Source of the DNA: DASYAE01 sp036501535
GTDB lineage: Bacteria; Actinomycetota; Actinomycetes; Streptomycetales; Catenulisporaceae
NCBI GenBank assembly: GCA_036501535.1
Contig: DASYAE010000228.1
Location: forward strand, 1-64,000
Reading direction: 5' to 3'
Length of the DNA stretch: 64,000 bases
The notes beneath the pieces were generated by a model. That model was not told where the DNA came from. It saw only the letters and a list, made by a program, of their open reading frames with translations, and did no database searches. This document shows, piece by piece, positions 52,405-60,716 of this stretch. Within the stretch, counting starts at the first letter, position 1; each line of letters opens with the position of its first letter. Both the position numbers and the translations under genes were made by a program.

Positions 52405-53190
52405 GTGCCGACGCGGACGCAGGACGGCGAGTTCGTCCAGTCCCTCGACCGGGGTCTCGCGGTCATCCGGGCGTTCACCGCCGAGCGGCCGCAGCTGACG
52501 CTCTCCCAGGTGGCGCAGGAGACCGGGATGACCCGGGCGGCCGCGCGCCGCTTCCTGCACACCCTGGTCGAGCTCGGCTACGTGCGCTCGGACGGCCGGC
52601 TGTTCGCGCTGCGGCCGAAGATCCTCGAGCTCGGATACGCGTACCTGTCCGGCCTGAGCCTGCCCGAGATCGCGCTGCCGTACATGGAGCGGCTGGTCGA
52701 GCAGGTGCACGAGTCCTCCTCGATGTCGGTGCTCGACGGCGACGAGGTGGTCTACGTGGCGCGGGTGCCGACCAAGCGCATCATGGCGGTGGCGATCAGC
52801 GTCGGCACCCGGTTCCCGGCGTACGCGACCTCGATGGGCCGGGTGCTGCTGGCCTGGCGGCCGGACGACTGGCTGGACGGCTACCTGGCCGCGACCGGTC
52901 TTCGCCCCCTGACGTCGTACACGATCACCGACGCGGCCGCGCTGCGGGCCCAGCTGGCCGCGGTGCGCGAGCGCGGCTGGGCGCTGGTGGACCAGGAGCT
53001 GGAGGAGGGCCTGCGCTCGGTGGCCGTGCCGATCCGGGACCCGGCCGGGCAGGTGGTCGCGGCGGTGAACGTGGCGACCATCGCCGCGCGGCACCGGCGC
53101 GAGGAGGTGGAGCGGGAAATCGTCCCGCCGCTGCTGGCCACGGCCGGGCTGATCGAGCAGGACCTGCGGTCGGGGTCGGCCCAAGGATAG
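52405..53190 (+). CDS. IclR family transcriptional regulator (PcaR/PobR-like)
   Basis: 261 aa from the GTG at 52405, preceded by AGGAGG at 5-nt spacing (frame open to 52327). FVQSLDRGLAVIRAFTAERP and LSQVAQETGMTRAAARRFLHTLVELGYV form the winged helix. LLAWRPDDWLDGYLAATGLRPLTSYTI and RSVAVPIRDPAGQVVAAVNVAT are in the IclR effector domain, which resembles the beta-ketoadipate pathway regulators. Divergent from the ALDH-liv operon. Inducer probably an aromatic acid. Confidence 0.9.
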   Translation: MPTRTQDGEFVQSLDRGLAVIRAFTAERPQLTLSQVAQETGMTRAAARRFLHTLVELGYVRSDGRLFALRPKILELGYAYLSGLSLPEIALPYMERLVEQVHESSSMSVLDGDEVVYVARVPTKRIMAVAISVGTRFPAYATSMGRVLLAWRPDDWLDGYLAATGLRPLTSYTITDAAALRAQLAAVRERGWALVDQELEEGLRSVAVPIRDPAGQVVAAVNVATIAARHRREEVEREIVPPLLATAGLIEQDLRSGSAQG

Positions 53191-53247
53191 GCGCAGGGAT
53201 AAGAACAGGCCGGGGCGTAGCCGCGCGGGCCGCCCGGGCCGGGGCTC

Positions 53248-53889
53248 CTATCCGGGCCAGTTCTCGGCGACCTCGGCCCGGGTGTCCGGCAGCAGCTGCG
53301 GCACGACCCGGGCGTTGCCGATGATCGGCATGAAGTTCGAGTCGCCGCCCCAGCGCGGCACGATGTGCTGGTGCAGGTGCGAGACGATGCCCGCGCCGGC
53401 GATCGCGCCCTGGTTCATGCCGAGGTTGAAGCCGTGCGGGGCGAAGGCGGCGCGCAGCGCGTGCATGCCCTGCTGGGTGAGCGCGGCGAGCTCGAAGGTC
53501 TCCTCGTCGGTCAGCTCCGGGTAGTCCGCCACGTGCCGGTAGGGGCAGATGAGCAGATGGCCGGAGCTGTACGGATAGAGGTTGAGCACGGCGTAGACCA
53601 GCTTGCCGCGCCGGACGATCAGCGCCTCGTCGTCGGGCAGCGCCGGCACCCTGCAGAACGGGCAGTGATCGCCCGCCTCGGCGCTGCTCGGCTTCTCGGC
53701 CCTGATGTATTGCAGCCGGTGCGGCATCCAGAGCCGCTCGACGCCGTCCGGCACGCCGGGCCGGTCGCGCAGGTCGGCCGCGCCATCCCGCAGGCCCGGC
53801 TCCTCCTGCACGCCGACGAGGTCGCCGCCTCCCGCACCATCGGCTTCTTGCGAATCCACCACGTCGGCCAAGCATAGAGGGGATGCCAA
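53248..53889 (-). CDS. HIT-domain protein (AP4A hydrolase/phosphorylase-like)
   Basis: 213 aa. The first 50 residues are poorly conserved. RLWMPHRLQYI, GDHCPFCRVPAL (zinc-type CxxC), LNLYPYSSGHLLICPYRHV and the histidine triad SHLHQHIVPRWGGDSNFMP match actinobacterial HIT proteins that hydrolyse dinucleoside polyphosphates. It is encoded near thrS, as in Streptomyces, though two genes separate them here. Confidence 0.9.
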   Translation of the reverse strand: MASPLCLADVVDSQEADGAGGGDLVGVQEEPGLRDGAADLRDRPGVPDGVERLWMPHRLQYIRAEKPSSAEAGDHCPFCRVPALPDDEALIVRRGKLVYAVLNLYPYSSGHLLICPYRHVADYPELTDEETFELAALTQQGMHALRAAFAPHGFNLGMNQGAIAGAGIVSHLHQHIVPRWGGDSNFMPIIGNARVVPQLLPDTRAEVAENWPG

Positions 53890-53997
53890 GGGCGCGGCAG
53901 ACGGCAGGCGGGGCAGAGATCGTATGGGTTAGCCAAGAGCCGCCGGCATCGCTCGGGGTAAAGTCGCGCGTCGGCCCTGAGAACAGAGAGGCGAGGT

Positions 53998-54861
53998 ATG
54001 GCTCGCGCGGCGGTAGGCATTGACGTTGGCGGCACCAAACTCCTCATGATCGCCCAGACGGAGGACCGCGAAGACCTGCTGACGGCCCGCAGCACCACGG
54101 GATTCGATGCCACTGCGGCCGACATCGAGGCCGCGATCAGGGGATTCATCACCGACCAGCGGCTGACCCCGACGTCGGTGGGCATCGCCGTCCCCGGTTT
54201 CGTCGCCGGCGGATTCGTCTCCGACTGCGACGTCGTCCCCGGCCTGACCGGCTGGTCCGGGCCCGCCGACCTGGGCGCCCCGCTCGTCTTGGTCCACGAC
54301 ATCCGAAGCGCGCTGGCGCAGGAGGCGGCAGGTCTGCCGGAAGCCGCGACCATGGTGACGGTGTTGTGCGGGACGGCGGTCGGATCGGCCTGTCTCCATC
54401 GGGGAACGGTGCTGCGCGGTGCTCGCGGATGGGCCGGTGAGTTGGGCTACCTGCCGATACCGACGCCCTCGGGCATCCGCCGGCTCGATGACCTGGCCGG
54501 CGGTGCATCCCTCGTACAGGCGACGGGACTGCGTCCTGCTCAGATCCATGCCGCACACGGCGAGGGCGACGCCGCGGTGGTGGGCGCCGTGACCGCCGCC
54601 GGCGAGGCGTTCGGACTGGGGCTCGCCACCGTGGTGAACCTTTACAACCCCGACGTCGTCCGCATCGCGGGCGGCACCGTGAACTACCCCGGCTACTGGG
54701 ACGCGGCCCTGACCGCCGCGCGGACCCACTCGATCCCCGACTTCTGGGACGCCTGCGCGGTGGACCTGATCAAGGATCCCGAGCTCGTCGTCGCCCGCGG
54801 CGCACTCCGGCTTGCCGATGCGTCACGGCGTGGCGAGACCTGGATCCGCCAGTACACCTAG
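53998..54861 (+). CDS. ROK-family protein lacking the zinc motif
   Basis: 287 aa. GIDVGGTKLLM (7-17) is the phosphate-1 loop, Asp101 (LVHDIRSALAQEA) is at the catalytic Asp position, and LCGTAVGSACLHRGTVLRGARGWAGELGY is the ROK core. The family's GH...CxCG..GC metal site is absent; Tyr151 replaces the usual His after GELG. No HTH is present. It may be a divergent sugar kinase or a non-catalytic sugar sensor. It is divergent from HIT and convergent with DUF1684 at 17-nt distance. Confidence 0.75.
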   Translation: MARAAVGIDVGGTKLLMIAQTEDREDLLTARSTTGFDATAADIEAAIRGFITDQRLTPTSVGIAVPGFVAGGFVSDCDVVPGLTGWSGPADLGAPLVLVHDIRSALAQEAAGLPEAATMVTVLCGTAVGSACLHRGTVLRGARGWAGELGYLPIPTPSGIRRLDDLAGGASLVQATGLRPAQIHAAHGEGDAAVVGAVTAAGEAFGLGLATVVNLYNPDVVRIAGGTVNYPGYWDAALTAARTHSIPDFWDACAVDLIKDPELVVARGALRLADASRRGETWIRQYT

Positions 54862-54877
54862 GCCGCGCCAGGCTCCC

Positions 54878-55678
54878 TCAAGCCGCATCACGCCAGCGGA
54901 CCGCCTTCTCACCTGCCTCGATCGCCACCGCGAGCCTGTTGCCGGCCGGCGGGTACGGGCAGACGAAATGCTCGACGAACGCGCAGGGCGGCAGGTAGGC
55001 GCGGTTGAAGTCGGCCGTCGTCCGGCCATCGGCGTCCGGAGCGGGCAGGGTCAGGAACCTGAAACCGTGGCCCGTGGCGCCGCCGGCCGCGTCGCCGAAC
55101 ACCGCCTGCAGCGAGCCGCCCGGGTTCCGGCCGACGGCCAGTTCGCGCCGCTCCCCCGACCAGGTGAAGGCCACCGTGCCGGCCAGGTCGAGGCCGCGCC
55201 GGCGCCCGTCCGCGTTCATGACCTGCTCGGTGCGCTCGGCCGCATAGGGCGTGTAGACGGCCTCGACGGCCGCGTCCGGGTCGTAGTCGAACACGTCGAT
55301 GCCCGCGAAGTTCGCGCGCGCCTCGGCGTCCTGGTCGTAGACGCGCAGCGCGGCGTGGCCGTCGCGCGCGATCGGGACCAGCCGGATGCCGTACGCAGGC
55401 GCCTCCACAGTGGAGGGATTCGGCGCGCTGTCGGTGAACAGCGTGACCGTCCCGTCGATCGGCTCCCCGGCGAAGACCAGTCCGTGTTCCGCCTTTGCAG
55501 TGACCGTGACCGTCATCCCATCGGGTGAACCGGCCCACAGCACCGGTTCACCCGGAACGATGGGGGCCGGCTCGTCTTCCAGCCAGTGCGTACCGGTCAG
55601 CGCCAGGATGCCGTGCGGCGCCCGCAGCCGCTCCTCGCGCCGGGCCCGCCAGGCGGTCCAGTTCTCGAATCCCGTCAT
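54878..55678 (-). CDS. DUF1684 family protein
   Basis: 266 aa. It has WTAWRARREERLRAPHGILAL at the N-terminus, GTVTLFTDSAPNP, FTWSGERRELAVGRNPGGSL, and the family's C-terminal signature FNRAYLPPCAFVEHFVCPYPPAGNRL with AGEK. This is a full-length DUF1684 protein of unknown biochemical function; the Tyr/Pro/Cys-rich block is the invariant region. It is 96 nt from the thrS stop on the same strand. Confidence 0.88.
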   Translation of the reverse strand: MTGFENWTAWRARREERLRAPHGILALTGTHWLEDEPAPIVPGEPVLWAGSPDGMTVTVTAKAEHGLVFAGEPIDGTVTLFTDSAPNPSTVEAPAYGIRLVPIARDGHAALRVYDQDAEARANFAGIDVFDYDPDAAVEAVYTPYAAERTEQVMNADGRRRGLDLAGTVAFTWSGERRELAVGRNPGGSLQAVFGDAAGGATGHGFRFLTLPAPDADGRTTADFNRAYLPPCAFVEHFVCPYPPAGNRLAVAIEAGEKAVRWRDAA

Positions 55679-55744
55679 GCCCGCTGCAACCGACGCCGCG
55701 CGGCGGGTAATCCCGCGCGGCGCCGGTTAAGCAAACGGATGCTG

Positions 55745-55778
55745 TGTCAGGCGACTATGTCAGGCAACAGGGTGTCAG
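55745..55778. repeat. TGTCAG repeats over the thrS stop codon
   Basis: TGTCAG occurs at 55745, 55758 and 55773, the last containing the thrS stop (TCA at 55775 on the plus strand). A second in-frame TGA (plus TCA at 55760-55762) lies 15 nt downstream. The adjacent bases (GC after the first two copies) also match. No GC hairpin is visible after thrS. Confidence 0.6.
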
Positions 55779-57784
55779 ACGCGCCGGCGCACGATATCGA
55801 CGATCTCGGCGACCGCCTCGTCAACGGGGACGCCGTTCTTCTGCGAGCCGTCCCGGTAGCGGAACGAGACGGCGCCGCCGGCCACGTCGTCGTCGCCCGC
55901 GATGAGCATGAACGGGACTTTGGCCTTCTGCGCGTTGCGGATCTTCTTCTGCATCCGGTCGTCCGAGGAGTCGACCTCGACCCGGACGCCCTGCGCCCGC
56001 AGCTTGGCCGCGACGTCCGCCAGATAGCCCACGTGCCCGTCGGTGATCGGAATCCCCGTCACCTGAACGGGCGCCAGCCAGGCCGGGAAGGCGCCGGCGT
56101 AGTGCTCCAGCAGCACCGCGAAGAACCGCTCGATCGAGCCGAACAGCGCCCGGTGGACCATGACCGGCCGGTGGTTCGCCCCGTCCGCGCCCTTGTACTC
56201 CAGCTCGAACCGGTCCGGCTGGTTGAAGTCGACCTGGATCGTCGACATCTGCCAGGTGCGGCCGATCGCGTCCTTGGCCTGCACCGAGATCTTCGGGCCG
56301 TAGAACGCCGCGCCGCCCGGGTCGTCCACCAGCTCCAGGTTCTGCTTGAGCGCGACCTGGCGCAGCGTCTCGGTGGCCTCGGCCCAGGTCTCGTCGGTGC
56401 CGATGGACTTCTGCGGGTCGCGGGTGGACAGCTCCAGGTAGAAGTCGGTCAGCCCGTAGTCGCGCAGCAGGTCGAGCACGAACGTCAGCAGGCTGTCGAG
56501 CTCGCCGGGCAGCTGCTCCTTGGTGCAGTAGATGTGCGCGTCGTCCTGGGTGAAGCCGCGGGCCCGGGTCAGGCCGTGCACCACGCCCGACTTCTCGTAC
56601 CGGTACACGGTGCCGAACTCGAACAGCCGCAGCGGCAGCTCGCGGTAGGAGCGCCCGCGGGACCGGTAGATCAGGTTGTGCATGGGGCAGTTCATCGGCT
56701 TGAGGTAGTAGTCCACGCCGTCGTCGAGCTGCATGGGCGGGTACATGCCCTCCCGGTACCAGTCCAGGTGCCCGGAGAGTTCGAACAGCGTGCCCTTAGT
56801 CGCATGCGGCGTATATGCGAAGTCGTATCCCGCCTCGATGTGCCGCCGCCGCGAGTACTCCTCCATCTCGTTGCGCACGACGGCGCCCTTGGGGTGGAAG
56901 ACCGCGAGGCCCGAGCCGATCTCGGTGGGGAAGGAGAACAGGTCGAGCTCGGTGCCGAGCCGGCGGTGGTCCCGCTTCTCCGCCTCGGCCAGGAACTCCA
57001 GGTGCGCCTTGAGCGCGTCGCGGGTCTCCCAGGCGGTGCCGTAGATCCGCTGCAGCTGCGGGTTCTTCTCGCTGCCGCGCCAGTAGGCCGCGGCCGAGCG
57101 CATCAGCTTGAACGCCGGGATGTTCCGGGTGGTCGGCAGGTGCGGGCCGCGGCACAGGTCCTTCCAGCACAGCTCGCCGCTCTTCGGGTCGAGGTTGTCG
57201 TAGATGGTCAGCTCGCCCGCGCCGACCTCGCTGGACGCGCCCTCGGCCGCGGTCGCCGCGGAGCCCTTCAGGCCGATCAGCTCCAGTTTGAACGGCTCGG
57301 CCGCCAGCTCCCCGCGGGCCGCGTCGTCGGACACGGCGCGTCGGGAGAACCGCTGGCCCTGCTTGACGATGGCCTGCATGCGCTGCTCGACCGCGTGCAG
57401 GTCCTCCGGGGTGAACGGCCGCGCGACCTGGAAGTCGTAGTAGAACCCGTCCTTGATCGGCGGGCCGATGCCGAGCCTGGCCTCGGGGAAGATCTCCTGC
57501 ACCGCCTGGGCCATCACGTGCGCGGTGGAGTGGCGCAGGATGGCGCGGCCGTCGTCGGAGCCGATCGCGACCGGCTCGACCACGTCGCCGTCGGCGAGCT
57601 CCCGGGCCAGGTCGACCAGCACCCCAGCGCCGTACGCGGGGCCGGCGCGGTGCAGCCGGCCGGCGATGTTCGAGCGGTCGCCCCCGAAGGCCTCGGCGAA
57701 CAGCTCGCCCACGGTCGTGCCCGTGGCGACCGTCCGCTCGTCCCGTTCGGGCCTGCGGTCGATGGTCACCCGGATGTCGGACAC
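55775..57784 (-). CDS. thrS: Threonyl-tRNA synthetase
   Basis: 669 aa from the GTG at 57784 (AGGAG eight nt upstream); the frame is open to 57955. TGS domain (SDIRVTIDRR), editing domain (HSTAHVMAQAVQEIFPEAR with the HxxxH motif, then KDLCRGPHLPTT), and the class II catalytic core follow: PMNCPMHNLIY (zinc Cys), FEFGTVYRYEKSGVVHGLTR (motif 2) and RALFGSIERFFAVLLEHY (motif 3). The C-terminal anticodon-binding domain is present. Normal length; essential housekeeping enzyme. Confidence 0.97.
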   Translation of the reverse strand: MSDIRVTIDRRPERDERTVATGTTVGELFAEAFGGDRSNIAGRLHRAGPAYGAGVLVDLARELADGDVVEPVAIGSDDGRAILRHSTAHVMAQAVQEIFPEARLGIGPPIKDGFYYDFQVARPFTPEDLHAVEQRMQAIVKQGQRFSRRAVSDDAARGELAAEPFKLELIGLKGSAATAAEGASSEVGAGELTIYDNLDPKSGELCWKDLCRGPHLPTTRNIPAFKLMRSAAAYWRGSEKNPQLQRIYGTAWETRDALKAHLEFLAEAEKRDHRRLGTELDLFSFPTEIGSGLAVFHPKGAVVRNEMEEYSRRRHIEAGYDFAYTPHATKGTLFELSGHLDWYREGMYPPMQLDDGVDYYLKPMNCPMHNLIYRSRGRSYRELPLRLFEFGTVYRYEKSGVVHGLTRARGFTQDDAHIYCTKEQLPGELDSLLTFVLDLLRDYGLTDFYLELSTRDPQKSIGTDETWAEATETLRQVALKQNLELVDDPGGAAFYGPKISVQAKDAIGRTWQMSTIQVDFNQPDRFELEYKGADGANHRPVMVHRALFGSIERFFAVLLEHYAGAFPAWLAPVQVTGIPITDGHVGYLADVAAKLRAQGVRVEVDSSDDRMQKKIRNAQKAKVPFMLIAGDDDVAGGAVSFRYRDGSQKNGVPVDEAVAEIVDIVRRRV

Positions 57785-57977
57785 CGTGATGCTCCTGTTT
57801 CGTCGCGTTGGTGAGGCTGGTGAAGCTAACGCCGTTGCGGCGGGAATCGCCGACCACGATGGTACCGACCGCGGACCGGCGGCCCGAAACAGCCGCGGAC
57901 CGGGCCGCCGTGTCGCCCGCTCCGCCCTGTTACCGTTGCGTCGCCTTTCGTTCATCCGGCAGGGCTAGCCTCCATCC

Positions 57978-59420
57978 ATGGGGGAGACACAAGCAGTTGC
58001 AGTGGCGACCGTGGTCCAGCCGGGAGATCCGCCTTCGGCGGCAGATCCGGCCGGCGGCAGACCAGCCGGAACAAGCGGATCCGCATCAGGTGCGTCAGCA
58101 CCCGAACGAGTCCCGCGGCGCAGCACTCCGTTCAGGCTCGGCGCGTGGAGCGCGGCGGTCGGCGTCTGCATCGCGCTGCTGCTCGGCGTGACGGTCGCCG
58201 CGATGACGGCGGCCCGCGACGGGGCCGCGACCGTGGCCTCGCGCGCCGCTTCGGCCAGCGAGGCCTCCGACCTCTACTTCGCCCTCGCCGACCTCGACAC
58301 GGAGGCGGCCCGGCTGGTGCTGCTCGGCAACGGCATCCCGCCCGGCGGCACCACGGCCACCTACGGCGGCAACCAGCTGACCGCGCTGATCGCCTACAAC
58401 CAGCGCAACGCGCAGATCGACGGCGACCTGGCCGCGCTCGCCGCCAGCGAGCAGCCGGGCGACGCGGCCGCAGTCACCGCGCTGGCCCAGGACATCAGCA
58501 CATACCGCGGCATCGCCGCCGGGGCGGTCGCGATGGACGACTCGGCGAACGAGCACGTGGGCGCGGCGGCGGGCGCGCCGTTGCGGGACGCCACCGGCTA
58601 CTACTCCCGGGCGACCTCGATCATGCAGGGCCAGATCCTGCCCGAGGCCCGCGCGCTGAACACGCAGAAGGCGGCGCAGCTCGCGGACGCCGCGCACAGC
58701 GCGAACCTGGCCGGCACGCTCGGCGCGATCGGCGCCGGGGTGGTGGGCGCCGTCGCGGTCATCGCCGCGCTCGCCATGCACCGGCGGATGGCCCGCTGGT
58801 TCCGCCGCCGGATCAACCCGTTCCTGGTACTCGCCGCACTGGTGAGCGCCGCGCTCGGCATCTCGGCCGCGGCGTCGCTGGCCTTGTCGGCCTCCGACAG
58901 CTCGGATGCTGGCAGCCGCTTCGCGTCTTACCTCACGGTTACGTACACGCAGACCGATAGCTATACCGCGGACGGCGACGCGGTACGGCTCCTGGTGCTG
59001 GCCGGCGTCGGCAGCACGACCACGCATACGGCGGTCACCACCGTCTCCGGCGAACTGCAGCAGCTCGGTCCGGACCCGCTGGCGCAGGAGGCGGCCACCC
59101 GCTGGCAGGCGGCCGGGACCGACGACATCCTCGGGACGAACGACCGTCCCGGGATCGTCGGGGACGCGAAGAGCGGCGACACCGCCGCGGCGCTCGCCCG
59201 CGACACCGGCATCGGCCGGGGCGACGAGGCGTTCGACTTCTCCTACTACGACCTGGCCCTGAGCACGCTGGCCGGCCAGCGGCTCGCCTCGTTCCAGGCG
59301 GCGTCCGCGGCGAACGGCTCGGCGCTGGCCGGCTGGTCCTGGCTGCCGTGGGCGTTCGCGGTGGCCTCCCTCGTGGCGCTGGGCCTGGGCGTGCGGTCGC
59401 GGTTCGCCGAGTATCGATAA
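57978..59420 (+). CDS. Four-TM membrane protein with two extracellular helical domains
   Basis: 480 aa. TM1 (about 55-77), a 165-residue helical extracytoplasmic region, TM2-TM3 (about 243-302, linked by HRRMARWFRRRINP), a second helical region, and TM4 (about 453-472). The two halves look like a tandem duplication of TM-helical-bundle-TM. The layout resembles sensor proteins with four-helix-bundle ligand domains and mycobacterial GlnX, but no kinase or solute-binding partner is adjacent. No cytoplasmic signalling domain is present. Function unknown. Transcribed away from thrS. Confidence 0.65.
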   Translation: MGETQAVAVATVVQPGDPPSAADPAGGRPAGTSGSASGASAPERVPRRSTPFRLGAWSAAVGVCIALLLGVTVAAMTAARDGAATVASRAASASEASDLYFALADLDTEAARLVLLGNGIPPGGTTATYGGNQLTALIAYNQRNAQIDGDLAALAASEQPGDAAAVTALAQDISTYRGIAAGAVAMDDSANEHVGAAAGAPLRDATGYYSRATSIMQGQILPEARALNTQKAAQLADAAHSANLAGTLGAIGAGVVGAVAVIAALAMHRRMARWFRRRINPFLVLAALVSAALGISAAASLALSASDSSDAGSRFASYLTVTYTQTDSYTADGDAVRLLVLAGVGSTTTHTAVTTVSGELQQLGPDPLAQEAATRWQAAGTDDILGTNDRPGIVGDAKSGDTAAALARDTGIGRGDEAFDFSYYDLALSTLAGQRLASFQAASAANGSALAGWSWLPWAFAVASLVALGLGVRSRFAEYR

Positions 59421-59616
59421 GCCGAGCACCGATGGACACCGCGTCGTCGAGCGATCGAGCCGATCGCGCCGCTGATACGTAGCACTGTGTGCGGCGTATG
59501 GCTCGCGGTTGTGTACGCGGGCGGATACCCGGGACTACGATGAATTCGTAGAGGTCAGACCGGACAATCCGGGCTACGCCGACTCTACGTGTGGATTGCC
59601 GATACGAGGTGGCTGC

Positions 59617-60618
59617 ATGATCGGGTTGGACATCGCGATCGCGATCGTCGTGCTGGGCGGTTTGATCGGCCGGCCGAGATTCCGCGTCGTACGACAGTTC
59701 GAGCGCGGCGTGGTGTTCCGCTGGGGCAAGGTGCTCGGCACGCCGCGCGAGGCCGGGATCAACATGCTGCGGCCGTTCTCCGACCGGATGGTGCGGGTCA
59801 ACACCCAGATCGTGACGATGCCGGTGCCGGCGCAGGAGGGCATCACCCGGGACAACGTGACCGTGCGGGTCGACGCGGTGGTCTACTTCCGGGTGGTCGA
59901 GCCGGTCAAGGCGCTGATCGAGGTGCAGGACTACCTGTTCGCGATCGGCCAGGTGGCGCAGACGTCGCTGCGCTCGATCATCGGCAAGTCCGAGCTGGAC
60001 GAGCTGCTGACCAACCGGGAGCCGCTGAACCGCGGCCTGGCTCTGATGCTGGACTCGCCGGCGATCGGCTGGGGAATACACATCGACCGGGTGGAGATCA
60101 AGGACGTCGCGCTGCCGGAGTCGATGAAGCGCACCATGGCCCGCCAGGCCGAGGCGGACCGGGAGCGCCGGGCCCGCATCATCACCGCGGACGGCGAGCT
60201 GCAGGCCTCGAAGAAGCTGGCGCAGGCCGCGGACGTGATGTCGGACAGCCCGGCCGCGCTCCAGCTGCGGCTGCTGCAGACCATGGTCGAGGTCGCCTCG
60301 GAGAAGTCCTCCACGGTGATCCTGCCGTTCCCGGTGGAGCTGCTGCGCTTCCTCGAGCACTCCTCGCTGCCGCACGCCGACAAGGCCAGGGAGGCGCGGG
60401 CGGCCAACCGCGAGCGGCTGAACCGGGGCGAGTCCATCGAGATCGACACGGCCGCGGACGCTGCGCCGGCGCTGACCGCGGGCGACGCCGCCCCGCCGGT
60501 CGAGACCGCGCCGGTGTCAGGCGGCGGCGCGGCAGACGTCGACGAGATCGACGCGGCGCTGGCCCGGGAGCAGGAGGAGAAGGAGCGTCGCGAGCAGAAC
60601 CCGCCGAAGGCGAGCTGA
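59617..60618 (+). CDS. SPFH-domain protein (stomatin/slipin family)
   Basis: 333 aa from the ATG at 59617, preceded by GAGGTGG. A short N-terminal TM (GLDIAIAIVVLGGLI) is followed by VRQFERGVVFRWGKVL, MLRPFSDRMVRVNTQIVTMPV, VRVDAVVYFRVVEPVKALIEVQ and MARQAEADRERRARIITADGE, the band-7/slipin order. A Pro/Ala/Glu tail ends the protein. Members form ring oligomers on membranes and organise microdomains or proteases; no NfeD partner is seen here. Confidence 0.88.
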   Translation: MIGLDIAIAIVVLGGLIGRPRFRVVRQFERGVVFRWGKVLGTPREAGINMLRPFSDRMVRVNTQIVTMPVPAQEGITRDNVTVRVDAVVYFRVVEPVKALIEVQDYLFAIGQVAQTSLRSIIGKSELDELLTNREPLNRGLALMLDSPAIGWGIHIDRVEIKDVALPESMKRTMARQAEADRERRARIITADGELQASKKLAQAADVMSDSPAALQLRLLQTMVEVASEKSSTVILPFPVELLRFLEHSSLPHADKAREARAANRERLNRGESIEIDTAADAAPALTAGDAAPPVETAPVSGGGAADVDEIDAALAREQEEKERREQNPPKAS

Positions 60619-60640
60619 CGGGCCGCCGGGCCGCGCCGGT

Positions 60641-60716
60641 CATCGATCAGCGCGGCATCGGTTGGTTGAGCGTCGATCGATTCAGCATCGATTGGTGTCA
60701 GCATCGGTCGATTCAG
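60641..60716. repeat. 15-bp tandem repeats (5 units) at a convergent junction
   Basis: Units beginning at 60641, 60656, 60671, 60686 and 60702 share CATCGatcnnttCAG, for example CATCGATTGGTGTCAG and CATCGGTCGATTCAG. The last covers the stop of the minus-strand gene at 60713. The repeats start 23 nt after the SPFH stop. No strong GC hairpin is visible. Confidence 0.8.

Noticed and set aside
53190..53248. GC-rich region between IclR and HIT genes considered as a terminator
   Set aside because: Several GGCC-type runs exist, but I could not define one dominant hairpin.
57978..59420. Direct assignment as GlnX
   Set aside because: The topology is similar, but sequence identity is not visible from memory and the diagnostic pknG-glnH neighbours are absent.
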